From: Gammaproteobacteria bacterium
Lineage (GTDB): Bacteria; Pseudomonadota; Gammaproteobacteria; Acidithiobacillales; Acidithiobacillaceae
DNA length: 64,000 nt
Assembly (NCBI GenBank): GCA_023381645.1
Contig: JAMCRJ010000076.1
Span: forward strand, 124,001-188,000
Reading direction: 5' to 3'
Shown piece after piece: positions 39,855 to 48,209 of the stretch. The position numbers were made by a program, and so were the translations under genes. The notes beneath the pieces were generated by a model. The model made no database searches and had not been told where the DNA came from. It worked only from the letters and a program-made list of their open reading frames with translations. Numbering within the stretch: the stretch's first letter is position 1; each line of letters begins with the position of its first letter.

Positions 39855-42764
39855 TCACGAGCCGGCTTCCGCCGGAACCAGCAGGGCGATGGGAAAGTAA
39901 GCCAACGTCTGGGCGAGAGAAAGGCGAGGCTTGTCTCCGGCGGCATCGGGACGCACCATCTCTCCCGTGAACACGTTTTTCCATGTCCCGGCCAGGTCGG
40001 GGATCTCCACCGCCGTATCGGTCCATACCGGCTCGCCCAGCGGCAGGCGCGTTTCATCGCCGAGCAGGGTGGCGAACCAGCGGGCGGCGATGGTGATTAC
40101 GGTGCGCCCGTTCGCCTGGCGTGCAGAGGCCACGATGTGGTCGGCCCGGGCGCCATTGGCGGCAAGGGGCAGGTAGGTGCCGCCGGCAAACACCTCCGGG
40201 AACCGGCGCCGGGCATCCAGGGCACGCCAAGTGACGAAGAGCTTTGCACGGCCGTCTTCCAGATGGTCCAGTAGGTCCCGGGCGGGGGCCGTTTTGTCCT
40301 GCCCACGGGCGGCACCCGCCAGCCGGTGCAGCAGGTCGCGGCGGCGGCGGTAGTCCACCGGCCGGCGGTTGTCCGGGTCCACGAGGCTGAAATCCCACAG
40401 TTCGGTCCCCTGGTAGATGTCGGGCACGCCCGGCGCCGTAAGCTTCAATAGCTGCTGGGACAGGGAATTCCAGAGTCCGAAGCGGGCGACCCGGCCCTGG
40501 AACGGGAGGAAATCGGCGAGAAAGGGGTTGCGGCCGGTGCGATCGAGCATGGCCATGACGAAGTAATCCAGTGCTTCTTCATAGGCGAGGTTGGGGTTCA
40601 GCCAGGAAGTGTGGGTCTTGGCCTCCTTCACCGCCTTGAGCATATAACGCAGGACCCGCTCACGGAGATCGTCGAAGGCGCGCTCGCCAGGGGATTCGAG
40701 GGGCCAGACGCCGAGCAGGGTCTGGTAGAACAGGTACTCGTCGTTGCGGCTCGGCGCCGGAATGCCGTCCACCATCCGCTTGTGCCGGCGGGCGAAGCGT
40801 GTCCAACGTCCCACCCTTTTCCGCCATTCGTCGGCGAGTTCGGAAAGGACGTCGATGCGGGCCCGCAGGTCCTCGCTGCGTTTGGTGTCATGGGTGGAGG
40901 TCGCCAGCATGGCGTAGGGCCATTTCTGGGCCCGTTCCTGGTTGGCGCGATGAAAGGCGGCCGGGGTAGTCCCGAAACGCCGCGGGTCGCCGCCCACCTC
41001 GTTCAGGGACACCAGCCGGTGATAGCGGTAGAAGGCTGTGTCCTCCTGGGCCTTTGCCATGACCGGGGCGGTGTATTGCTGGAGTTTCATGGCGAAACGG
41101 GCCGCCGGCTCGCGCCGCGCGGCTTCCTGCGCGCACGTTTCCTCCAGCAGGAGATGGCGGATGAAATCAAAGATGCTCACATCCCCTGGGCTGCGTTTCT
41201 TCGCCTGTGCCACCGCCGCCTCCACATAACGGCGGTCGTCTTCGGAAACCCGGTTATCAGCGATGTAGGTGCGGTACACCGGAAAGCAGGCCACGAGCAT
41301 GGCCAGGGCGCCGCGACATCCGTTCAGGGTGAAGTCGCGGGTGTGCCGGTCGCTTTGGGCGACGCCGTCGAGCATGTCGGCGAGCATGGCGAGCTCCGAG
41401 GAGAGCTGCGCCTCCATGACCAGTTGTTTGCATTGAAAGAGTATTTCGCCGAAATCGCAGCGCTGTCCGATGAAGCGGGCATAAACGCGATCCAGGTCCC
41501 GTTGCGCCGCCGGGTTGACGAAAAGGTCGTTGACCGCGTTGACGAAGTCGTAGCCAGTCGTCCCTTCCACCGGCCAGTCGTCCACCAGCCGTTCCGGACC
41601 CGTCAGGATCTTTTCCGCCACGAGATAGAAATCGGGACCCGTGCCACCGCCCGATGGATCGGCGGACCCCGCCAGCGCCGACCGGATCTCCGTCCGGAGC
41701 CGCGCGAAATAGCCGGGCGGGTCGTACAGACCGTCGGCATGGTCGATGCGCAGGCCGGCCAGCTTGCCCTCCGCCACTAGGCGGAGCACCAGGCGGTGGG
41801 TCTCGGCGAACACCTCGGGCCGCTCCATCCGCAGGCCGGCGAGGTCGTTGATATCGAAAAAGCGGCGATAATTGATCTCGTCCGCAGCGACGCGCCAATA
41901 GGCGAGGCGGTAGGCCTGCCCTTCCAGGATCTCGTGCAGCCGGTCGAAGGTGGCCGGCTCGCCCGGCTCACCGTTCAGGGATGCGACGTTCTCTTCGATG
42001 AAGGCCCCGATGGCGGGTTCGGCAGCGCATAGCTCTGCCAGGTGGCGCTTGTGGACCTCCTTGTCGCGCCTTCGCTCCTCCAGTTTGGCGGCCGTCGTCT
42101 CCCGGCGCGTAGGGAGATGGGTGAAGGCAGTGCTGAGGCTTTGGTATTCGGCCAGCCGGGGATGGTCGGCGCCCAGCCGCTCGGTCAACTGGTCCAGCCG
42201 GTATTCAAGCATGCCGGGATAGGTGCGCGGGTCCAGAGGGAAGCGGTGCTGCAGGTACCAGACGCTGAATTCCCCCCGCTGCGCATCGAAGGCCAGATGC
42301 AACTCGCCGTTTTCGAGCAGGTCGCCGTAATAGCCGCCCAGGAAGGGAATCAGGACCTTGCCACGCAGCATCTCCTCGTGGGGATGCCAGTCGACGTCGA
42401 AGAAATCCGCGTAAGGGGAAGCCTGGCCGTTTTCCAGCAGATCCAGCCACCAGGCGTTGTCGTCTCCACCCACGCCCATGTGGTTGGGCACGAAGTCCAG
42501 GATGTGACCCATGCCGCGGCGGGCGAGGGCGGTGACAAAGCGGCCGAAGCTCCGTTCGTCGCCGATCTCGGGATTGAGGGCGCTGTGGTCGACGATGTCG
42601 TAGCCGTGCGGGCTGCCGCTGCGGGCCTTGAGGTAGGGGGATGCGTAGCAGTGGGATACGCCCAGTTCCTGCAGATAGGGCACGAGGGCTACCGCATCGT
42701 CGAAGGTGAATTGGCGATTGAACTGGAGCCGGTAGGTTGCGCGGGGGATGGGATTGAGGGCCAT
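39855..42764 (-). CDS. treY: Maltooligosyltrehalose synthase TreY
   Basis: TreY isomerises the reducing-end glucose bond of maltodextrins to a trehalose linkage. The start MALNPIPRATYRLQFNRQFT at 42764 (969 aa) is the family N-terminus; the open frame upstream runs antisense-like through treZ and is not used. GH13 motifs are visible: ILDFVPNHMGVGG, the nucleophile Asp in GLRIDHADGLYDPPGY, the acid Glu in FYLVAEKIL, and the third Asp in STHDTKRSEDLRARI. It begins 5 bases after the treZ stop, so the pair is tightly coupled. Confidence 0.95.
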   Translation of the reverse strand: MALNPIPRATYRLQFNRQFTFDDAVALVPYLQELGVSHCYASPYLKARSGSPHGYDIVDHSALNPEIGDERSFGRFVTALARRGMGHILDFVPNHMGVGGDDNAWWLDLLENGQASPYADFFDVDWHPHEEMLRGKVLIPFLGGYYGDLLENGELHLAFDAQRGEFSVWYLQHRFPLDPRTYPGMLEYRLDQLTERLGADHPRLAEYQSLSTAFTHLPTRRETTAAKLEERRRDKEVHKRHLAELCAAEPAIGAFIEENVASLNGEPGEPATFDRLHEILEGQAYRLAYWRVAADEINYRRFFDINDLAGLRMERPEVFAETHRLVLRLVAEGKLAGLRIDHADGLYDPPGYFARLRTEIRSALAGSADPSGGGTGPDFYLVAEKILTGPERLVDDWPVEGTTGYDFVNAVNDLFVNPAAQRDLDRVYARFIGQRCDFGEILFQCKQLVMEAQLSSELAMLADMLDGVAQSDRHTRDFTLNGCRGALAMLVACFPVYRTYIADNRVSEDDRRYVEAAVAQAKKRSPGDVSIFDFIRHLLLEETCAQEAARREPAARFAMKLQQYTAPVMAKAQEDTAFYRYHRLVSLNEVGGDPRRFGTTPAAFHRANQERAQKWPYAMLATSTHDTKRSEDLRARIDVLSELADEWRKRVGRWTRFARRHKRMVDGIPAPSRNDEYLFYQTLLGVWPLESPGERAFDDLRERVLRYMLKAVKEAKTHTSWLNPNLAYEEALDYFVMAMLDRTGRNPFLADFLPFQGRVARFGLWNSLSQQLLKLTAPGVPDIYQGTELWDFSLVDPDNRRPVDYRRRRDLLHRLAGAARGQDKTAPARDLLDHLEDGRAKLFVTWRALDARRRFPEVFAGGTYLPLAANGARADHIVASARQANGRTVITIAARWFATLLGDETRLPLGEPVWTDTAVEIPDLAGTWKNVFTGEMVRPDAAGDKPRLSLAQTLAYFPIALLVPAEAGS

Positions 42765-42769
42765 GGCCT

Positions 42770-44626
42770 TCACCGGCTGAACAGCGATGTTCCGTCCACG
42801 GCGATCTCGGCATCGTGGGGTTCGCACAGGAAGAAGGCGACCGCCCACGGGGGGAGGGAGCGGTCTGATCCCAACGCCGCCGGTGTGGCGTAAAGCAGTC
42901 GTCCGACGGGAAGGCGCGGCGAGGCGGTCGGCTCGGCGTCCAGGTTGGCGACGGCCACCAGGACCATCCCATCGGCGAGGCGCCAGCGTGCCGCCACGCC
43001 GCCTTGGCCGAAGTGCGTTGCCAGGGCCCCATCCCCGGTGACGCCGGCCAGACGCGGCACCAGCTCGCGCCGGCGCAGGGCGAGCAGCTCGCGATGGAGG
43101 GCCAGCCCAGCCGGGTGGGTTTCCTGCTCCTTTTCGCGCCAGTCGAGCTGGGCGGACCAAAAGGTCGCCGGGTCGCTGGGATCGGGGATGCGGGCGCGGA
43201 TGGCGGCGTCGGCGAAGTCCGGAAAGCGTGCGAACTCGCGCAGCCGGCCTTCCCGTACCTGTCGCGCGAGGTCGGGCCCGAGGTCGCAGAAGAACGGGAA
43301 GGGGCGCCGGCTGCCCCACTCCTGGCCCATGAAGAGCAACGGCGGGGCCGGCGCCAGCAACAGCAGCACCGTCGCCGCCCGCACGGCCTCCGGCGTTGCG
43401 AGCGCCACCAGGCGATCCCCGAAGGCCCGGTTGCCCACCTGGTCGTGGTTCTGGAGGAAGCCGACGAAGGCGGTGACGGGGAGACTGGCGCTCGGCTCGC
43501 CGCGGGTCCGTCCGTGGTAGGCGGACCAGGCCCCCTGGAAGGCGAAGCCTTCGGCCAGGCAGCGGGCGAGGAGCCCGTGGGGATCGTCGGCGAAGTCCCC
43601 GTAGTAACCCCCTGTCTCACCGGTCAGGATGACGTGGAGGGCGTGGTGGAAATCGTCGTTCCACTGGGCGGCGTAGGGGCGCTGCGAACCCTTCGGGACC
43701 AGATAATGGGCGCTGTTGCGGTTGTCCTCCAGCACCAGGTGGACGTGGCGGCCCGGAAACCGTCGTGTGACCGCCGCGCCCAATTCCTCGACGATGTCCG
43801 GGTCCGAGTCGTCGAAGATGGCGTGCACCGCATCGAGGCGCAAGCCGTCCATGTGGAATTCTTCCAGCCAGTACAGGGCATTGTGGATGAAAAACGCGCG
43901 CACCGTGCGGCTGTCGGCGTCATCGAAATTGATGGCCGCCCCCCAGGGGGTGTGGTGACGGTCGGTGAAGAAGGCGGGGGCGTAATGGGACAGATAATTT
44001 CCCACGGGCCCGAAGTGGTTGTACACGACGTCGAGAAACACCATGAGCCCGCGCCGGTGGGCCTCCTGCACCAGGCGTTTCAGGTCGTCGGGCATGCCGT
44101 AGCGCCGATCCGGCGCGAAGGGCAGCGCCCCGTTGTAGCCCCAGTCCCGCTCGCCGGGGAAGTCCGCCACGGGCATGAGCTCCAGGGCGGTGATGCCCAG
44201 CCCGGCCAGATAATCCAGGCGTGCCGTGACCCCCGCGAAGGTGCCCTCGGACGAAAAGGTGCCGGTATGCAGTTCGTAGATCACGGCCTCTTCCCAGGGC
44301 CGCCCTCGCCAATGGCCGTCCTCCCAGGCGAAGGCGGCGGGGTCCACCAGCAGGCTTGGGCCGTGCACGTCGTCGAGCTGGGCACGGGATGCGGGGTCCG
44401 GGACGACGAGGTCGCCGTCGATGCGGTAGGCGTAAGGGGTCCCAGGTGCCGCGGCCGTTTCCAGCGCGAACCAGCCCTCGGTCTCCGGCTGCATGGGTAT
44501 GGGCAGTACCTCCGTCCCGCGCGGGAGCTGGAGTTCCACGGTTCTGGCCGCCGGCGCCCAGAGCCGGAACCGCCAGCGCCCGTCTTCGAGGCATTGGGCG
44601 CCGAAAGGCATGTCGTGGCGGCACAT
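42770..44626 (-). CDS. treZ: Maltooligosyltrehalose trehalohydrolase TreZ
   Basis: TreZ releases free trehalose from maltooligosyltrehalose made by TreY. The 618-residue protein has an N-terminal CBM48-like domain (RWRFRLWAPAARTVELQLP) and a GH13 barrel: ELMPVADFPGERDWGYNG, VFLDVVYNHFGPVGNYL, the nucleophile Asp265 in GLRLDAVHAI, and Glu300 in HLVLEDNRN. FLQNHDQVGNRAFGDRL is also typical. The ATG at 44626 has AGGAGG 8 bases upstream; the frame could begin at 44656. It follows the glycosyltransferase gene by 26 bases. Confidence 0.94.
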   Translation of the reverse strand: MCRHDMPFGAQCLEDGRWRFRLWAPAARTVELQLPRGTEVLPIPMQPETEGWFALETAAAPGTPYAYRIDGDLVVPDPASRAQLDDVHGPSLLVDPAAFAWEDGHWRGRPWEEAVIYELHTGTFSSEGTFAGVTARLDYLAGLGITALELMPVADFPGERDWGYNGALPFAPDRRYGMPDDLKRLVQEAHRRGLMVFLDVVYNHFGPVGNYLSHYAPAFFTDRHHTPWGAAINFDDADSRTVRAFFIHNALYWLEEFHMDGLRLDAVHAIFDDSDPDIVEELGAAVTRRFPGRHVHLVLEDNRNSAHYLVPKGSQRPYAAQWNDDFHHALHVILTGETGGYYGDFADDPHGLLARCLAEGFAFQGAWSAYHGRTRGEPSASLPVTAFVGFLQNHDQVGNRAFGDRLVALATPEAVRAATVLLLLAPAPPLLFMGQEWGSRRPFPFFCDLGPDLARQVREGRLREFARFPDFADAAIRARIPDPSDPATFWSAQLDWREKEQETHPAGLALHRELLALRRRELVPRLAGVTGDGALATHFGQGGVAARWRLADGMVLVAVANLDAEPTASPRLPVGRLLYATPAALGSDRSLPPWAVAFFLCEPHDAEIAVDGTSLFSR

Positions 44627-44652
44627 GGCCTTACCCTCCTGGATGGCGGCGG

Positions 44653-45888
44653 TCAACCAAGTTCGATCCGTTCCGTGGCCCCGTGCAGCAGGCCGACTGC
44701 CAGGGCGAGGTACTCGCGTAACTGGCGTGTCAGCAGGAAGTTCTCCCGCGCGAACCGCCGGGCTTGCCGTCCCATGGTGCCGATCAGCTTCGGATTATGC
44801 AGGAAGTAGCGGATCCGCAGGGCCGCCCCTTCCGGCGAGTTCACCCGGAACCCGGTGTAATAATCGATCACCTGCAGCCGGATACCGCCGGTGTCGCCGC
44901 CGATTACCGGCTTACCCTTCCACATCGCTTCGGTGACCGCCAGGCCGAAGCCTTCGCGCAGGGACTTCTGCAGGACGATGTCTGCCAGGCGCTGGATGGC
45001 GTTGATGGTACGGTGCGCATCGGGGGGCAGGGCCAGTATATGGATATCCGGATCGCCCTGGGCCGCGGCCTGCACTTCGGCGAGCACGACGCTGCCTTCC
45101 GGGTCGTCGTCGGCGCTTCCGCCTGCCAGCACGAGTTGAAGCTCGGGCACGTAAGTCTTGGCCAGGCGATAGGCGTTGATCACGCCGATGGGGTCCTTGA
45201 AGCGATCGAAACGGGAAATCTGCGCGATGAGGGGCCGCTCGGGGTCGATCTGGAAACGCCGGGCTGCCGCCTTGATCTCCCGTTGGGACAAATTGACATT
45301 TTTGTCGCTGAGCGGGTCAATGCTGGGGGGGATGATGTATTGGGGGTTGGGTAGGGCCTGCGCGAAGCCGGCCAGGGAGAACACCGTGGCGTCGTACTCC
45401 GCCACATGGCGCCGCAGATAACGCCAGACCGGACGATAGGGATGGCTCGCCTCGATGTGACAGCGCCATACCCATTTGCCCTTGCGGTCGTTCAGGTAAT
45501 GGATCAGCGGCGCGGGCTGGGGGTCATGGATGAAGACGATGTCGGCATCGGTGAGCAGGGAACCCAGCCTCTCCGCATTCTCCCGGTTGGTTTCTTCGTA
45601 GACCCGCAGCAGGGCTTCACGGATGGGGAACGGGCTGCCTTGCATGGCATTATGCATGGTCTTGGTGCACTCGTAGAAAGAGGGGTTTCCGGTGATGACC
45701 TCCCAGCGGGCGTCGATCTCCAGTTCGCGGGTGAGGGGCACCAGCTTGTCCAGGATTTCGGCAACGCCCCCACCGACCCGTGTAGAATTCACGTGGACCA
45801 TCTGCTTGCCGGCCAGGGGCCGGGCCAACTGGCGGAGGTGGTCGACGGCATCCTCGCCGACGACACGCGCGTATTCGTCAAGCAGCAT
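44653..45888 (-). CDS. TreT-like trehalose-forming glycosyltransferase (GT4)
   Basis: TreT joins NDP-glucose and glucose to trehalose in one step. The 411-residue protein begins MLLDEYARVVGEDAVDHLRQ and contains MVHVNSTRVGGGVAEILDKL, the glycine-rich acceptor loop typical of TreT. SRFDRFKDPIGVINAYR is also present. The GT4 donor motif with two glutamates is SLREGFGLAVTEAMWKGKPV (near residue 300). The start at 45888 has GGAGGG upstream and overlaps the DUF5752 gene by 11 bases. The call rests on the N-terminal loop; a trehalose phosphorylase-like activity is a less likely alternative. Confidence 0.82.
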   Translation of the reverse strand: MLLDEYARVVGEDAVDHLRQLARPLAGKQMVHVNSTRVGGGVAEILDKLVPLTRELEIDARWEVITGNPSFYECTKTMHNAMQGSPFPIREALLRVYEETNRENAERLGSLLTDADIVFIHDPQPAPLIHYLNDRKGKWVWRCHIEASHPYRPVWRYLRRHVAEYDATVFSLAGFAQALPNPQYIIPPSIDPLSDKNVNLSQREIKAAARRFQIDPERPLIAQISRFDRFKDPIGVINAYRLAKTYVPELQLVLAGGSADDDPEGSVVLAEVQAAAQGDPDIHILALPPDAHRTINAIQRLADIVLQKSLREGFGLAVTEAMWKGKPVIGGDTGGIRLQVIDYYTGFRVNSPEGAALRIRYFLHNPKLIGTMGRQARRFARENFLLTRQLREYLALAVGLLHGATERIELG

Positions 45889-46570
45889 GGCCACCCTCCA
45901 ATTCTGCGGCGAAAATGGTTGCGATCTGGTCCCGCAAAGTCCGGAGCGTCGTGAAATAGGGGTCCACACGGGCGAGGCTGGCACGCAGCCTCTGTCCCAT
46001 GTCGCCAAAGTCCGAGAGCCAGGCGCTGAAGTCGTCGCCGGCCTCGGGTACCCGCCGACGCGCGTCGATGAAGTGGTAAAACAGGCTGCTTACAGGGAGG
46101 GTCGGGAGGATGGCAAGCAGTTCCGCTGGGCTGGACACCCGCTTGTCCGTGCTGAAGACCACGATCTGCGAGCGCATGAACTGGAATGGCTGGGCCGCCG
46201 GCATCCAGTGCAGGTAATCCGCCTCGTCGAGCCGTTCGTCGATGATTTCGAGGAGGTCGAAGCGCAGTTCGGAAAGATCGGGATATTCCCGGGGGTCCAG
46301 CATGGCCAAGCGCTCGGCCAGCCTGGCGTCGTGAAGGCTGTGCAAGGCCCAGCCGGCAAAATCGTTATTGTACTCCCGCTCCCCGAAGCGTGGTTGCAGC
46401 AAGCTGCCCCAGAAATGGTAATAGATACTGGCCTCCCCCACGCTTTCGAGCCCGCCACGCAGTTCCGACAGGGTGTACACGCGCCGCCCCGTAGCGATGG
46501 CGAGGAGGGCGCAGTCCTTGACGGTGAACTCCGATGGTGGGTCCTGCACAGTGCCGACGCCGTTCTCCAT
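45878..46570 (-). CDS. DUF5752-family protein, first gene of the trehalose operon
   Basis: The 230-residue product has no known function. It is soluble and mostly helical, with the conserved features SIYYHFWGSLLQPRFGEREY, the phrase YNNDFAGWALHSLHD and a later repeat-like block VSSLFYHFIDARRRVPEAGD. The two YHF-containing halves look like an internal duplication. The ribosome site is AGGAGGG. It overlaps the TreT-like gene by 11 bases and leads the operon, and I recall family members beside glycosyltransferases elsewhere. A regulatory or assembly role in trehalose synthesis is an inference. Confidence 0.7.
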   Translation of the reverse strand: MENGVGTVQDPPSEFTVKDCALLAIATGRRVYTLSELRGGLESVGEASIYYHFWGSLLQPRFGEREYNNDFAGWALHSLHDARLAERLAMLDPREYPDLSELRFDLLEIIDERLDEADYLHWMPAAQPFQFMRSQIVVFSTDKRVSSPAELLAILPTLPVSSLFYHFIDARRRVPEAGDDFSAWLSDFGDMGQRLRASLARVDPYFTTLRTLRDQIATIFAAELEGGHAA

Positions 46571-47142
46571 AGGTATCCCTCCTGAAGTAGGCCAGCCATA
46601 CCGCAGGCGCGCCGACGGGGGCGTGATGCCGGAGGCCCGCTCCGCAGATCAAAATCTTATCATTAGGATAGCACATATGGCCCCACTCCCCTTCCCTGGC
46701 CGTAGGGTACGGCCCTAGCCTTTAGCGGCTTCGCTCTCTCCTATACTGAGAACACATCCTCGTCCCCAGGCCCGCGCCAAGACGGTGGGCGGAAGGGGTG
46801 GACTTTACCGAACAGATAGAGGCGGAAATGGATCGCCGGGCATTTATCTCGCAAGTGGATTCTGAACGGATGACTGTGTCGGATGCCATCACTCCGAACT
46901 GCACCAGGAATGCCAACATTATCGGGTTCAGATAGGCGTTTTGCAGCAACACCTGCACACGCCAAGGCATTCCGGGTATGCTCAGCGGCGGTGCCATCGG
47001 TGCTGGGTGCGGTAGCTGGTGGAAATCCTGCGGTGGGTGCCGTTGTGAGGGGGGCGCCGCGGGGGCCGCTACAGGTCTGCTGCCCAAGATCACGCAGTAA
47101 AACCCATGTCGGAGATGCAGGAGTGCGTGGACGTTTGGTCAG
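46571..47142. other. Upstream region of the trehalose operon
   Basis: No confident gene lies here. The minus-strand promoter of the trehalose operon should be in the first 150 bases; an AT-rich stretch at 46650-46680 is the best place, but I see no good hexamer pair. A 45-codon plus-strand frame at 46798-46935 (GTG start) has a plausible-looking peptide but no family and a poorly spaced ribosome site. Confidence 0.35.
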
Positions 47143-47280
47143 TCACTCCTGTACGGCCGGGTGCTTGTGCGTGGAGTAGCTGTCGGCAATCAGACGCAAC
47201 TCCTTCTCTTTGGGTGTCTGCCGTTCAACTTTGTTCATGAAAGTCAGCAAGTTGTCTTGTGTGTGAAGACCCGATTTCAG
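47143..47280 (-). pseudogene. IS630-family transposase fragment
   Basis: A 45-codon minus-strand frame reads LHTQDNLLTFMNKVERQTPK, then ELRLIADSYSTHKHPAVQE and stop. The IADSYSTHKHPAV block corresponds to the second catalytic Asp region of IS630-type transposases (usually DNYxTHKHP). A stop precedes the fragment and the rest of the transposase is absent. No terminal inverted repeats are visible. Confidence 0.6.
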
Positions 47281-47341
47281 TCAACCAGCACTGGGCCGCT
47301 CACTTCCGCAGCGGAACCATCTTTGACGCTGCCCTGAGTGA

Positions 47342-48124
47342 TTAAAAGTGGAATTTCAAATCCGCCGCAGTAATGGTGTTAAATTTTTTATAATAACTGA
47401 TTACGGGGAATTCGTTGTATGTGGCAGTATAAGATAGCTGCAAGGCTAATGGACCATACAGCCGGGATTGCAGGCTGGTAACCGACTCATAGGTATTGTT
47501 GTTGGCTGTGGATAGCAGGGCAGTTACGTTTTCCTTGAAAGTCGCATGGCGGGTCAGGTGCCAATGATAACCCACCGCCAAACGAGCGGCTGGGTTGGTT
47601 TGATATTTCATGCCTATGGGCTGGTCTTCCTGGGCGCCGATGCCTCCCTGATAATCTATGGACATGGTTTTGTCGATAGATACGATATTGCCTTCGCCTA
47701 TGGTTTCTATCAGATGATAATAATATCCGTTAAATTGATTTCGGTCATAACGGATATCACCGAAAACATAGTGAACATTTGGCTTGAAGTAATATCGAAA
47801 TTGATTCTCCAGAACGAGGCGATTGGCGTAAACCGCAGTTGATGCAGCAGTGTAATTGTAGCTCACGTGCGCACGATTTTCCCAGCGGTGATATTGCCAG
47901 CGTACCCAGTCATCGCTGTGGAGATTCAAGGATGGGTATGTTCCCGTGGCGCTGGAAAACCCGAGCGCCACGCTCCCTGACCAGCGCTTCGATTTCTTGG
48001 CTGTGTTGGCAAATGCGCATGTGAATGATGTGATCCCGGTAAAAAAAACAAGAATGATAGTAACCATGATGCGTGCGCGGTGTTTTTGGTGGGAGGTTAT
48101 TTGAGATATCGGCGGCGATGGCAT
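47342..48124 (-). CDS. DUF481-like outer-membrane protein
   Basis: The product (260 aa) has an N-terminal signal region with one hydrophobic stretch (IMVTIILVFFTGITSFTCAF, cleavage after FA-N). Alternating beta strands follow, ending in an aromatic C-terminus (ADLKFHF) as in outer-membrane barrels. Motifs such as SGSVALGFSSATGTYPSLNL, RAHVSYNYTA, ENQFRYYFKPNVHYVFGDIR and LAVGYHWHLTRHATFKENV match DUF481 proteins. The start at 48124 has GAGGAGA upstream; the open frame further up overlaps the phosphoketolase gene. It follows that gene by 85 bases on the same strand. Function unknown. Confidence 0.75.
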   Translation of the reverse strand: MPSPPISQITSHQKHRARIMVTIILVFFTGITSFTCAFANTAKKSKRWSGSVALGFSSATGTYPSLNLHSDDWVRWQYHRWENRAHVSYNYTAASTAVYANRLVLENQFRYYFKPNVHYVFGDIRYDRNQFNGYYYHLIETIGEGNIVSIDKTMSIDYQGGIGAQEDQPIGMKYQTNPAARLAVGYHWHLTRHATFKENVTALLSTANNNTYESVTSLQSRLYGPLALQLSYTATYNEFPVISYYKKFNTITAADLKFHF

Positions 48125-48209
48125 AGGCTCTCCTCGAGCAAAATTAACAGGATAGGATGATCGAGACGGGGGCGCCATACAGCGATGTCTTGCCGGTAGG
48201 CGGTGGTAT

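Noticed and set aside
42765..43319. Longer treY frame reaching into treZ
   Set aside because: The peptide before MALNPIPRATYRLQ is Arg/Pro-rich shadow sequence; the TreY family starts at 42764.
43004..44809. 601-codon open frame antisense to treZ
   Set aside because: TreZ shows complete GH13 motifs in the opposite frame; the antisense translation is low in complexity and has no family.
45564..45574. CCTCTCCGC inside the TreT-like gene as an att repeat of tRNA-Ser(CGA)
   Set aside because: It is only 9 bases, lies inside an intact gene, and is expected by chance in this composition.
46722..47093. 123-codon minus-strand frame upstream of the trehalose operon
   Set aside because: It has no recognised family and no ribosome site, and its composition looks like a shadow of non-coding DNA.
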